Below, one piece after another: positions 25,836-35,360 of a DNA stretch of 64,000 nt. The notes beneath the pieces are model-generated. The model was not told the DNA's origin and did no database searches. It saw nothing but the letters and a program-made list of their open reading frames with translations. The translations under genes were made by a program, and so were the position numbers. The stretch comes from Clostridia bacterium (GTDB lineage Bacteria > Bacillota > Clostridia > Oscillospirales > Acutalibacteraceae): contig JAFXGM010000026.1 in NCBI GenBank assembly GCA_017513195.1, positions 62,001 through 126,000 on the forward strand, in the 5' to 3' direction. How positions within the stretch are numbered: position 1 is the first letter of the stretch; the number at the start of each line of letters is the position of its first letter.

Positions 25836-26741
25836 ATGGAAAAAATTAAATCTTATTTAAAGAAAAATTTATTTTTTGTCTTATTGATGAATTATCGCAG
25901 AATTTTTATACAAAAAAGAAACTTAAAAAAATATGATGATGAAACTGCTGTTCGAAAGATATATAAAGAGAGATTAGGCAGAGAACTCGATCTAGATAAT
26001 CCACAACGATTCACTGAAAAATTACAGTGGTTAAAGCTAAATTATCGTAAACCTATTATGAGTAAAATTGTCGATAAAATATCTATACGTGACTATCTGA
26101 CCGAAAAGGGTTATGGCGATTATCTTATGCCAATAGTTGGTACATACAATTCAGTTGATGAAATTGATTTTAAAAACTTACCTGAAAAATGTATATTTAA
26201 GGCTTCGTGCGGTAGCAGTATGCACCTTGTTAAAAACGGAAAAATTAAGTATCTTTGGCTTTGGAAAGCTATAATGAAAAGTTGGCTCAAGATGAATATT
26301 TATGTCGAGGGTCGTGAGTGGCCATATAAAGATGCGAAACGTGGCATCATTTGTGAACATTTTATTGAGGCAAGAACAGACAATAAGTTAAAAGATTATA
26401 AGTTCTTTTGTTTTAACGGGCAACCGGAATTTATTCAGGTGGATGTTGATTTATTAAAAGATCATAGAATTAATTTTTATGATAAAAATTGGGTTTTACA
26501 ATCAATAAGATGTCAATTTCCCAATTCTGATACCGATGTAAAAAAACCACATAATTTTGATCTTATGGTCAAGTTTGCAAAAGATTTGTCAAAGGATTTC
26601 CCTCATGTTCGTGTTGATTTTTATGAATATGATGATGAGTTAAAAATAGGTGAATTAACATTTTTTGATGGTAGTGGTTTTTATAATTTCCATCCGGATG
26701 AATATGATTTTATTTTTGGCGAAAAGATATTTTTGAAATAA
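25836..26741 (+). CDS. TupA-like ATP-grasp protein (copy 2)
   Basis: A 301-residue relative of the gene at 22986 with the same landmarks in order: NPQRFTEKLQWLKL, LPEKCIFKASCGSS, GREWPYKDAKRGI, DYKFFCFNGQPEF and VRVDFYEYDDEL then GELTFFDGSGF. The two are clearly homologous but far apart in sequence and separated by two other genes, so they are not a recent duplication and probably ligate different groups. In such loci family members usually modify different residues of the repeat unit, but this is inference. AAGGAG lies before ATG 25836. Confidence 0.75.
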   Translation: MEKIKSYLKKNLFFVLLMNYRRIFIQKRNLKKYDDETAVRKIYKERLGRELDLDNPQRFTEKLQWLKLNYRKPIMSKIVDKISIRDYLTEKGYGDYLMPIVGTYNSVDEIDFKNLPEKCIFKASCGSSMHLVKNGKIKYLWLWKAIMKSWLKMNIYVEGREWPYKDAKRGIICEHFIEARTDNKLKDYKFFCFNGQPEFIQVDVDLLKDHRINFYDKNWVLQSIRCQFPNSDTDVKKPHNFDLMVKFAKDLSKDFPHVRVDFYEYDDELKIGELTFFDGSGFYNFHPDEYDFIFGEKIFLK

Positions 26742-26759
26742 TTGTTTAAAGGTAGAGTT

Positions 26760-27713
26760 ATGAATTTTCTTGTTTCTGTTATTATTCCTGTTTACAACGT
26801 AGAAAAGCATTTAAATAAATGTCTTGATTCTATTGTTAATCAAACATATAAAAATTTAGAAATTATTATAATTAACGATGGGTCAAAAGATGCCAGTGCT
26901 GAAATTTGCCGCGAGTATGCCGAAAAGGATAATAGAATAGTTTTCGTCAGTCGTGAAAATCGCGGTGTTTCGGCAACTCGCAATGAGGGAATTGAACTTG
27001 CGCACGGTGATTATTTCAGTTTTATTGACGCTGACGATTATCTTGAACTTGATGCATATGAGTATCTTATCAGTATAATTAATGAAAAAAATGTAGAAGC
27101 AATTAATTTTGAGCATTATATTACATATCCTACACATGAGATCGAACATATATCTCCTGATAGAGCATATGGATATGCGGATAAATATGAGGCACAGAGA
27201 AAACTACTTTATTATTATCCTTTTGCTTGTAATAAATTATTTACTAAAAAAATGATTAAAGATATAAAATTTAATCATCAAATAGCAAGGGGAGAGGATA
27301 GTCTTTTTGCTAGAATGGCATTTCAAAATACTGACAGTGTTTGGTTTGATAGACGACCGCTTTATCATTATGTGCAGTCAGATGAAAGCGCGGTACGCGG
27401 CAGTTTTAGAACAGCACAATTAACTGCTACAAAATTATTTGATATATACACCGTATGGTATTCTAAAGATTTTCCGCTTCTATTACCATACTGTATGTTT
27501 TGTTTAGAAACACTTATGATTATGCTTTATTATGATATGTGGGCAGACAGTATAGATTATCGCGAAAAACAAAAAGAAATTTTCGAATTGTTTAAAAAAA
27601 ATTATAAAACAGTAAAATTGTGTGATTTATCACTAAAAGAAAAATTGAAGCTTTTACTTTTTAGAATTTCTCCCACGATGTTTTGTATATTACATAAATT
27701 TAAAATAGGTTAG
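26760..27713 (+). CDS. GT2-family glycosyltransferase
   Basis: A 317-residue GT-A enzyme: VSVIIPVYNVEKHLNKCLDS, IIINDGSKDASAEI and the metal site FSFIDADDYLELDAYE are textbook GT2; the C-terminal half has HQIARGEDSLFARM. It resembles capsule-type transferases such as EpsJ/CpsJ. I use ATG 26760, preceded by AAAGGTAG; an in-frame TTG at 26742 lies before that ribosome site. Confidence 0.88.
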   Translation: MNFLVSVIIPVYNVEKHLNKCLDSIVNQTYKNLEIIIINDGSKDASAEICREYAEKDNRIVFVSRENRGVSATRNEGIELAHGDYFSFIDADDYLELDAYEYLISIINEKNVEAINFEHYITYPTHEIEHISPDRAYGYADKYEAQRKLLYYYPFACNKLFTKKMIKDIKFNHQIARGEDSLFARMAFQNTDSVWFDRRPLYHYVQSDESAVRGSFRTAQLTATKLFDIYTVWYSKDFPLLLPYCMFCLETLMIMLYYDMWADSIDYREKQKEIFELFKKNYKTVKLCDLSLKEKLKLLLFRISPTMFCILHKFKIG

Positions 27714-27730
27714 TTTAAGGAGGTTTTGGT

Positions 27731-30103
27731 ATGAAAAAAAGAGTTGGTATTGTAACGCTTACAGGCGGTGAAAACTATGGTAATGTTTTGCAAAACTATG
27801 CTGTTCAGGAAACGATAAACGAACTTGGATTAAGTGCCGAAACCGTTAAAAATTTGACCCGTTTTGGTCGTTTTTTACCTGAGAACGAAAAGGTAAATAA
27901 GTTTACACCAAAATACATAAAGACATATATTTTAAATCAACTTAATTATCGATATAATATAAAAAATTCCGATAAAGGAATTTTAAAAACATTTTTATTG
28001 TGTAAAAAGAATAATAAACAACTATCTGCTGCAAAAAAAATGCGCAAAACAGCTTTTGCAAACTTTTGTGATAATTATATCAATTGGAGCAAGGAAACAC
28101 TTGATATAAATAAATCATTCGCGAACTTTAAAATAGGTGAAAAATATGATTTTTTTGTTGCCGGTAGTGACCAGGTTTGGAACCCCACCTATCCATCAAC
28201 ATCATCAATTAATTTTTTACAGTTTGCACCACCGCATAAAAGAGTTTGCTTTTCGCCAAGTTTTGGTATAAGTGAAATACCAGAAGTTTTAAAGCAGGAC
28301 TACTCAAAATGGCTTAGTGAAATTCCGCATTTGTCAGTACGCGAAGAGCAGGGTAGGTGTATTATTAATGATCTTACCGGTCGAGATGCTACAGTTCTTT
28401 GCGATCCAACAATGTGTTTAACCAAAGAAAAATGGTTGTCTCTTGCAAGCAAACCCAATTTTGATACGTCAAAGCCGTATGTTCTTACATATTTTTTAGG
28501 TGACAGAACTAAAAAATATGATAGATATATTGAAAAAATTGCGAAAGAAAATAATTTAGTGATAATAAATCTTTTTGATGTTCTTGATTTAGAGCATTAT
28601 GCAACATCTCCACAAGAATTAATCTATTTGATTAACAATGCAAAGTTGGTTTGTACTGACTCTTTTCATGGAACGGTATTCTCAATAATTATGAATACAG
28701 ATTTTGTCACTTTTTCTCGCAACGAAAGTGGTAAATCAATGCATTCCAGAATTGACACATTGTTATCAACCTTTGGTTTGCAAGAAAGAAACTATAATAC
28801 TTTATCTTCTGAAAATTTGTTTAAAACCGATTTTTCAGATACTGATGATATTTTGAACAAAAAACGTGAAGAAGTATTTGAGTTTCTTAAAAAAGCTTTT
28901 ACAATAAAAGTTGCTAATTTTTCTGAACAACCAAAGAAAATAACCGTTTTAGATAATAAAGAAAATTGCTGTGGCTGTGGCGCATGTGTTGCGGTTTGTC
29001 CTGTTAATTGCATTACTATGCAAAAAGATGACGAAGGATTTGATTATCCACATATTGACCAAAGTTTATGTGTTAATTGCCAAAAATGCGAGAAGACATG
29101 TCCGGCTATTAACGAGAACACACCCAAAAACACTGTTGGTGATAATTGCTATATAGCTTATAGCCTTGATCCTATAGTACGTAAAAAGAGTTCATCGGGC
29201 GGCGTGTTTTATCATCTTGCAAGTAGTGTTATTGCGCAGGGTGGTGTAGTTTTTGGTGCCGCTATGATTAACAAAACCGTAAAACATACTTTTGCTAAAA
29301 CACAAGATGAACTCAGTATGTTTATGGGTTCAAAATATGTTCAAAGCGACATAGGCATTTGCTATCTAAATGCAAAAGAATTTCTTGATAATGGTATATT
29401 AGTTTATTTTTCTGGTACTCCTTGTCAAATAAAAGGTTTGTATGCCTTCTTAGGCAAAAAAGAATATTCTAACCTTATAACGCAAGATTTGATTTGTCAT
29501 GGTGTACCATCTCCAATGGTTTGGAATAAATATTCTGGTTTTATATCAAATTGCGAAAATTCTGATATTTCTTTTAGAGATAAACATAGTGGATGGCATT
29601 ATTTTTCTATGCGTATTCGTGATAAAAAGGGTGTATATCGCAAAACATTAGATGATGATTTTTATCTTAAATTGTTTTTAGATAATACAATTCTACGCCC
29701 TTCATGTTATGATTGTACCGCTAAAAAACAGGGTGGTTCAGCAGATATTACACTTGCTGATTGTTGGAAACCACAAAGTGTTTGTTCTAATATTAAGGAT
29801 GACGATAAAGGCTTATCATTAGTGCTGATAAATTCGGATAATGGTCATGCTTTATGGAATGATGTTTCATTACAAAATCAGTTGTATATAAAGCAAGTTG
29901 ACAGTGTGAATGCTTTGGCTAGTCAGTCGGCAATTTCAAAATCTGCTCCTTGCAATCCAAAACGTGCAATGTTTTTTAGCGCTTTCAACAAAGTTGATAT
30001 GCAATATCTTTATAAAAATTGGTATCGAAAATCACCAATAAGAGCCTTGAAACAAAAAATTGTATATTATAAGACAAAGATTAAATTATTTATCTTAAAG
30101 TAA
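27731..30103 (+). CDS. Polysaccharide pyruvyl transferase / FrhB-like Fe-S fusion
   Basis: A 790-residue fusion. Residues 1-390 are a polysaccharide pyruvyl transferase: GIVTLTGGENYGNVLQNYA at the start, FFVAGSDQVWNPTYP, and CTDSFHGTVFSII, which bind phosphoenolpyruvate in the family. From about 405 follows a two-cluster ferredoxin segment (CCGCGACVAVCP and CVNCQKCEKTCP) and then the coenzyme F420 hydrogenase/dehydrogenase beta-subunit module with SSSGGVFYHLA, FSGTPCQIKGLYAF and DLICHGVPSPMVW. The two modules are often separate neighbours in Clostridia and Bacteroides glycan loci; here they are one chain. Transfer of a pyruvyl group and a redox step on the same sugar are inferred. AAGGAGG gives a strong start at 27731. 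Confidence 0.85.
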   Translation: MKKRVGIVTLTGGENYGNVLQNYAVQETINELGLSAETVKNLTRFGRFLPENEKVNKFTPKYIKTYILNQLNYRYNIKNSDKGILKTFLLCKKNNKQLSAAKKMRKTAFANFCDNYINWSKETLDINKSFANFKIGEKYDFFVAGSDQVWNPTYPSTSSINFLQFAPPHKRVCFSPSFGISEIPEVLKQDYSKWLSEIPHLSVREEQGRCIINDLTGRDATVLCDPTMCLTKEKWLSLASKPNFDTSKPYVLTYFLGDRTKKYDRYIEKIAKENNLVIINLFDVLDLEHYATSPQELIYLINNAKLVCTDSFHGTVFSIIMNTDFVTFSRNESGKSMHSRIDTLLSTFGLQERNYNTLSSENLFKTDFSDTDDILNKKREEVFEFLKKAFTIKVANFSEQPKKITVLDNKENCCGCGACVAVCPVNCITMQKDDEGFDYPHIDQSLCVNCQKCEKTCPAINENTPKNTVGDNCYIAYSLDPIVRKKSSSGGVFYHLASSVIAQGGVVFGAAMINKTVKHTFAKTQDELSMFMGSKYVQSDIGICYLNAKEFLDNGILVYFSGTPCQIKGLYAFLGKKEYSNLITQDLICHGVPSPMVWNKYSGFISNCENSDISFRDKHSGWHYFSMRIRDKKGVYRKTLDDDFYLKLFLDNTILRPSCYDCTAKKQGGSADITLADCWKPQSVCSNIKDDDKGLSLVLINSDNGHALWNDVSLQNQLYIKQVDSVNALASQSAISKSAPCNPKRAMFFSAFNKVDMQYLYKNWYRKSPIRALKQKIVYYKTKIKLFILK

Positions 30104-30115
30104 GTGGGTGAAAAG

Positions 30116-31642
30116 TTGAAATCTAGAATTTTATATACCGGTAAAAATATTTTTTGGGGATATATAAGTACGTTTTTAACAACAATTTTATCCTTTATAT
30201 GTCGTACTGCTTTTATTAAGACTATAGGTGTTGATTTTTTAGGTATTAATGGTCTTTATGCTAGTGTCTTGGGTGTATTATCGCTTACTGAACTCGGTAT
30301 TGGCACCGCTATGAATTACAGCTTGTATAAACCCGTTGCTGAAAATGATACCGAAAAAATTAAGTCTTTAATGACGGTTTTTAAATCGGCATATAGAATT
30401 GTTGCGATTGTTGTTACGGTTCTTGGTTTAATGATCTTACCTTTTTTAGATGTTTTGGTTACTGGTGCGGATGGTATAAAAAATGTAAAATTTTATTATT
30501 TATTTTTTCTTTTTAACACGGTTTCAACATATTTTGTAAGTTATAAATACAGTCTTGTTAATGCCGATCAAAAAAATTATGTTATTACAAATATTACAGC
30601 AGTATTTAATATTGCAATGCACGCTTTTCAAATAGCGGTTTTGTTTATCTTTGAAAGCTATGTTGCATATTTAATTATACAAGCGATAATGCAGTTAATT
30701 CAAAAAATATATACTGCAATATATATTGATAAGCACTATCCATATCTAAAAGAAAAAAATGTTACTCCGCTTGAGAAAAATGAAAAAAAGAAAATTATTA
30801 CTAATGTCAAGGCATTGATTTTGCATAAAATCGGTGATATTAGCGTTAATCAGACGGATAATATTATTATTTCTGCTTTCATTAATGTTACAACGGTTGG
30901 TTTAGTTTCTAACTATACGTTAATTACTAACACTGTTAATACCTTTGTTAATGTTGCATTTGGTGGTACAATCGGTAGCTTAGGCAATTTATTTGCGTCA
31001 AGCGACAAGAAAAAACAGCACGAAGTTTTTCGCGCGATGGATTTTGTTGATTTTTGGATCTATAGTTTTTCTTCGATAGCTCTTTTTTCGCTTATTCAAC
31101 CTTTTATTTCATTAATGTGGGGCAATTTAACATTACCAATTTCGGTAGTTGCTTTATTTGTGTTAAATAACTATATGGTAGGACAAAGAGTATCTGTTAA
31201 TAACATTAAAATTGCAGGCGGAATTTTTAATCAAGATAAATATCTGGCAATTATACAAAGTATTGTTAATTTGGTTGTTTCGGTAGCTCTAGCGTTCAAA
31301 TTTGGTATTATCGGTGTTTATATTGGCACTATTGTTTCGGGTGTCATTCCGTCGCTTGTAAGGCCTTGGATAGTATATAAAAACCTTTTTGATGACAGTG
31401 TATTTAAGTACTATAAAGATTATTTTTTGCGTTTGATTTTGACTATAATTATGTGCGCAGGCGCATATTTTGGTGTTAATTATATAATGCAAGAACTCAC
31501 GTGGGGAAGATTTTTTATTTCTGTTTTGACAGTGGGAATTGTGCCAAATTTAATTTTGTTTGTTTTGTTCTTTAGAGCGAGTGAGTTTAAATATTTATTG
31601 TCAATTTTAAAAATGTTATTTAAAAAAGTTGTTAGGAGATGA
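30116..31642 (+). CDS. Wzx-type oligosaccharide flippase
   Basis: A 508-residue polytopic protein of the MOP/Wzx exporter superfamily with 12 or more membrane segments. The N-terminus (GYISTFLTTILSFICRTAFI) and FLGINGLYASVLGVLSLTELG are typical for the Firmicutes RfbX group. It flips lipid-linked repeat units to the outer leaflet. The TTG at 30116 is my choice, with GGGTGA just upstream; a GTG at 30104 directly after the previous stop is the alternative. A GT2 gene follows at once. Confidence 0.88.
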   Translation: MKSRILYTGKNIFWGYISTFLTTILSFICRTAFIKTIGVDFLGINGLYASVLGVLSLTELGIGTAMNYSLYKPVAENDTEKIKSLMTVFKSAYRIVAIVVTVLGLMILPFLDVLVTGADGIKNVKFYYLFFLFNTVSTYFVSYKYSLVNADQKNYVITNITAVFNIAMHAFQIAVLFIFESYVAYLIIQAIMQLIQKIYTAIYIDKHYPYLKEKNVTPLEKNEKKKIITNVKALILHKIGDISVNQTDNIIISAFINVTTVGLVSNYTLITNTVNTFVNVAFGGTIGSLGNLFASSDKKKQHEVFRAMDFVDFWIYSFSSIALFSLIQPFISLMWGNLTLPISVVALFVLNNYMVGQRVSVNNIKIAGGIFNQDKYLAIIQSIVNLVVSVALAFKFGIIGVYIGTIVSGVIPSLVRPWIVYKNLFDDSVFKYYKDYFLRLILTIIMCAGAYFGVNYIMQELTWGRFFISVLTVGIVPNLILFVLFFRASEFKYLLSILKMLFKKVVRR

Positions 31643-31648
31643 ATTTTT

Positions 31649-32617
31649 GTGGAAAAAGGGTTAGTAAGCATTATTACTCCTTGTTATAATGGAGAAAAAA
31701 CAATTGCAAGATTATTCGATTCAATTTTAAACCAAACATATAAAAAAATTGAATACATATTTGTTAATGACGGTTCTACCGATCGAACTGAAGAAATTGT
31801 TGAAAATTATAAAGATCAATTTGCTACCAAAGGAATTATGTTTAAATATTTTTATCAGAATAATAAAGGGCTTGGTGGTGCAATTGATACGGGACTTAAA
31901 CATTTTACCGGCGAATTTTTATGTTGGCCTGATGCTGATGATTACTTAGAATCTAATTCCATTGAGGAAAGGGTAAATGTTTTAAAAGCAAATCCAGAAT
32001 ACGCAATTGTTACAAGCGATGCTTTTGTGCGCGACTATAATGATTTATATGCATATAAATCATTTATTTCTAATGGTAAAAAACATTTATCTGAAAAAAA
32101 ACAATTTAAAAACTTACTTGATGAAGACGGAATATTTTGCACTGGATGCCATATGGTTCGTTCTAACGCATTTTTAGAAGTGAATCCTAAAAGAAGTATA
32201 TATCCTGCGCGAAGGGGACAAAATTGGCAAATGCTTTTACCAATTTATTATAAGTTTGATGCTTATTTTCTTAATAAACCTTTATACAATTATATTGATT
32301 ATCCAAGTAGTATGTCAAAAAATCAAGATTGCCTAGATTCATATTTGTTAAGATTTAACGAGCATAGAGAAATTTTGCTTAACACATTAGATATGATTGA
32401 AAAGGTTCAAAAGGTTGATTTATCAAATTATGAAATCTTTATTGAAAAAAAATATGCTTTTCTTAAAATGCATGTTTCTTTAAAATACTTTGATTATAAA
32501 AATTTCGATAAAGAGTTCAAAATCAAAAAGATATATGGTATAGAAAAGCGTGATATAATTGCGCTTTTAAGGCGTTATATTAAACCACTGAATCATTTAT
32601 ATTTAAGGTTAAAATAA
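31649..32617 (+). CDS. GT2-family glycosyltransferase
   Basis: A 322-residue GT-A enzyme: VSIITPCYNGEKTIARLFDS, IFVNDGSTDRTEEI, GLGGAIDTGLKH and the metal site WPDADDYLE. A GTG start at 31649 follows TAGGAGA. It is very AT-rich, like its neighbours. The last third is helical and lacks known motifs. Confidence 0.87.
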   Translation: MEKGLVSIITPCYNGEKTIARLFDSILNQTYKKIEYIFVNDGSTDRTEEIVENYKDQFATKGIMFKYFYQNNKGLGGAIDTGLKHFTGEFLCWPDADDYLESNSIEERVNVLKANPEYAIVTSDAFVRDYNDLYAYKSFISNGKKHLSEKKQFKNLLDEDGIFCTGCHMVRSNAFLEVNPKRSIYPARRGQNWQMLLPIYYKFDAYFLNKPLYNYIDYPSSMSKNQDCLDSYLLRFNEHREILLNTLDMIEKVQKVDLSNYEIFIEKKYAFLKMHVSLKYFDYKNFDKEFKIKKIYGIEKRDIIALLRRYIKPLNHLYLRLK

Positions 32618-32635
32618 ATATGAGGTGAAACTATT

Positions 32636-33610
32636 TTGAAAGATTATAAATATAATTATGTGTTTTATAGTGTTGATAGTGATTTTTTAAAACCTATTTT
32701 TTCATCTCTTTCGAAATATCCATTTGTAAAGGTTTTTGATAGAGCTTTTAATGCTAATTTTTTTATTCAAAAGTTCTTTTTTTTGCATTGGTCCGCAAAA
32801 CTTAACAAAATTGTTAAACTACCATTTAAAAATATATGGTATAAAAAAATGTGTTGTCATAATTTTGAAAACAATAAACCAATTTGCTATGTTTTTGTGG
32901 GGGGTAAATACGTTTCGGAAGATAAAGCATTTTTAAAGTATATAAAAAATTTAAATCCGAATAACAAGTGTATTATGTTGTGTTTAGACCTTTTGCAAAA
33001 AACAGATATAAACACTGAAAAATTAAAAGAAAACATCGATAAAATTATTACATATGATTTGGGTGAAGCACATAAATACACTATAGACTACTTAAATATG
33101 GATTACTATACTCCGATTATTGATGTTACAACACCAAATGATTTTGAAAATGATGTTTACTTTTTAGGATATGTAAAAGATAGGCTAGATGATATTCATA
33201 ATACTTATAAATATTTTGTAAAAAATGATGTGAAATGTAAATTTATTATTTGTGGTACAAAACCCGAAGAACGCATTTCTGGCGATGGACTTATTTATCA
33301 AAAACCTATTTCATATATAGAAAATTTGCAAAATGTTCGCAAATCTAAATGCATATTGGAGATAATACAAGGACAAAGTGTTGCACCTACATTACGTCTT
33401 AGAGAGGCAAAAACATACAAACGCAGATTAATAACCAATAATACAAATCCCGAATATATAAAATCATTAACTAAAGATAATCTTTGTGTTTACAGTGACG
33501 TAAAGGATATTGATATTGATTTCATAAAATCTGATATCAATTATAAAAATTTTACAGATGAATATTCGTCACCTATAAAACTTATTAATTATTTGGAAGA
33601 AACATTATAA
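32636..33610 (+). CDS. Unassigned protein of the polysaccharide locus, possible GT-B transferase
   Basis: A 324-residue cytoplasmic protein with a TTG start at 32636 after GAGGTGA. I do not recognise the family. It has alternating strands and helices compatible with a GT-B fold: YVFVGGKYVSEDKAFLKYI, IITYDLGEAHKY, VYFLGYVKDRLDD, KFIICGTKPEE and ILEIIQGQSVAPTLRLREA, with RRLITNNTN after it. The last block resembles the C-terminal donor region of some LPS and capsule transferases (stimulated by EIIQG...LR and LITNN). It is among the most AT-rich genes here. A glycosyltransferase is the best guess by position. Confidence 0.5.
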   Translation: MKDYKYNYVFYSVDSDFLKPIFSSLSKYPFVKVFDRAFNANFFIQKFFFLHWSAKLNKIVKLPFKNIWYKKMCCHNFENNKPICYVFVGGKYVSEDKAFLKYIKNLNPNNKCIMLCLDLLQKTDINTEKLKENIDKIITYDLGEAHKYTIDYLNMDYYTPIIDVTTPNDFENDVYFLGYVKDRLDDIHNTYKYFVKNDVKCKFIICGTKPEERISGDGLIYQKPISYIENLQNVRKSKCILEIIQGQSVAPTLRLREAKTYKRRLITNNTNPEYIKSLTKDNLCVYSDVKDIDIDFIKSDINYKNFTDEYSSPIKLINYLEETL

Positions 33611-33611
33611 T

Positions 33612-35354
33612 ATGAATTATATTTTTTCTGTTGTTTACAAGCAAAACATATTTACAATGACATTATTTCTTATGATTTGTATACTTATATGGACGTGTTT
33701 TTCGTTAATGTGTAAATATAGGGTTAAAATATTTTGTATAATTAATATACTTTTTTTCGGTATATCACTTATTGTTGTGTTACACGAAACTGTTTTTTTG
33801 CGTTCCAATAATAACCTTGAAATTGAATTAAGACCGTTTTATACTTTTGTTTTAGCGCAAAGTCAAGTTGAGTATTATCGCACCTTTTTTATGAATGCAT
33901 TGTTATTTGTACCGTTAGGCCTTAGTATGCCGTATGTGTTAAGCAAAAAGCCACGAAAGTGGACTGTGTTTGTAACTATTGCATTTGCGGCGGTGTTTTC
34001 GGCGGGAATAGAGTTTTTACAGTACTATTATCACCTTGGGCGTTGTGAGACCGATGACGTTATTGCCAATACTTTAGGTGCGGCTGTTGGTACGCTGTCG
34101 TATTGTCTATATATGCGAATACTTAAAAATCAAGAAAAGGGGAGTTTGATGCAAAAAATTGACAATAATCAAAAACTCCTACTTGATTTATGTGCTAAAT
34201 CTTTGTTTGGTAAAGAGGTTACTATTCCAGATGGATTTGATTGCAACGAGCTTGTCGAAGAATCAAAAAGGCAAACGGTATTTCCTGTTGCTTATTCTTT
34301 TGTAATAGATAAATGCGATGATGTTGACAGCAAAACATTTTCTCAAATTATTGCTAAAAATATACGTGTGGAATTTGCGCATAACGAGGTGCATCGTATT
34401 TTAAGCGATAATAATATACCTTACGTTATTTTAAAGGGTGTTGCATCGGCATCATACTATAAAGAACCTATGCTTCGTATGATGGGCGATGTTGACGTTT
34501 TGGTACGGCCTGATGATATTGCCAAAGCGGATAAACATTTAAAATCAATCGGCTTTGTTACCGCAGATGATATTCATGGCGACGATATGCACATTGGTTA
34601 CAAGCGTAAAGATGGTATTGCCTGTGAGCTGCATCGCAGAATAGGTTGGACACCAAATAATAGTGTTGGCGATACTGTAAATAAATATCTTGATAATATT
34701 TTTGAAAAATCGTTTGAGTATAAAATGTCAAATGGCAGTTGTATTGTGCCATGCAAATTCCATCATGGTCTTATTTTGCTATTGCACACAGCAACCCATT
34801 TAACTCATGAGGGTGTAGGTCTTCGTCATTTGTGCGATTGGTCTGTTTTTGTAAACGATTTTTCAAATGATGAATTTGTAGCACTTTTTGAACAACCACT
34901 CAAAGAAATGGGGCTGTGGCGCTTTGCACAGTTGCTTACACTTTGTTGCGTAAGTCATCTTGGTTGCGACCAAAAAGAATGGGCGGGGCAAGATGACAAT
35001 AACCTAATTGACAGTATTGTTTTCGACATACTAAACGGTGGTAATTTCGGCACTAAAGATACTGACAGATACAATCAAATAAAATATATAACTGATCGTA
35101 AAGAAGGCACTACGGCAAAGAAAAACCCGATTTTGCAGTTATTTGCCTCAATAAATGAAAAAACAAAAAAAGAATTTAAATTCTCTAACAAATCTAAATT
35201 CTTTTTACCGCTGGGGTGGATTTGTATCGTGTGCAAATATCTTTATTTAGTGGTTATGGGTAAAAGAAGGCTTGATACCGTATCTACCATTAACGGTGCT
35301 AAACAACGCAAAGAAATATATAACGAATTTAAACTATTTGAAAACGATTTATAA
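33612..35354 (+). CDS. VanZ-like membrane domain fused to a nucleotidyltransferase
   Basis: A 580-residue fusion. The first ~175 residues are a VanZ-like module with about five membrane helices and the blocks LRPFYTF, FFMNALLFVPLGLSMPY, SAGIEFLQYY and CETDDVIANTLGAAVG. Residues from about 180 form a cytoplasmic nucleotidyltransferase of the uncharacterised NTP_transf_5 type: VILKGVASASYYKEPMLRMMGDVDVLV holds the sugar-polymerase-beta-like GDxD metal site (split here over 276-302), then HLTHEGVGLRHLCDWSVFV. An internal ATG at 34149 is in frame and preceded by AAGGGGAG, so a soluble 401-residue form could also be made. It ends the locus, just before the terminator. Nucleotidyl transfer onto a glycan or lipid is conjecture. 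Confidence 0.75.
   Translation: MNYIFSVVYKQNIFTMTLFLMICILIWTCFSLMCKYRVKIFCIINILFFGISLIVVLHETVFLRSNNNLEIELRPFYTFVLAQSQVEYYRTFFMNALLFVPLGLSMPYVLSKKPRKWTVFVTIAFAAVFSAGIEFLQYYYHLGRCETDDVIANTLGAAVGTLSYCLYMRILKNQEKGSLMQKIDNNQKLLLDLCAKSLFGKEVTIPDGFDCNELVEESKRQTVFPVAYSFVIDKCDDVDSKTFSQIIAKNIRVEFAHNEVHRILSDNNIPYVILKGVASASYYKEPMLRMMGDVDVLVRPDDIAKADKHLKSIGFVTADDIHGDDMHIGYKRKDGIACELHRRIGWTPNNSVGDTVNKYLDNIFEKSFEYKMSNGSCIVPCKFHHGLILLLHTATHLTHEGVGLRHLCDWSVFVNDFSNDEFVALFEQPLKEMGLWRFAQLLTLCCVSHLGCDQKEWAGQDDNNLIDSIVFDILNGGNFGTKDTDRYNQIKYITDRKEGTTAKKNPILQLFASINEKTKKEFKFSNKSKFFLPLGWICIVCKYLYLVVMGKRRLDTVSTINGAKQRKEIYNEFKLFENDL
34137..34151 (+). promoter_or_regulatory. Internal ribosome site and ATG within the VanZ fusion
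   Basis: AAGGGGAG (34137-34144) precedes an in-frame ATG (34149-34151) exactly at the junction of the membrane and nucleotidyltransferase modules. Spacing is short (4 nt). It would start MQKIDNNQK. Confidence 0.4.
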
Positions 35355-35360
35355 AACGCA

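Noticed and set aside
22986..26741. Recent tandem duplication of the TupA-like genes
   Set aside because: The two copies share only scattered blocks and differ in most residues, and other genes lie between them.
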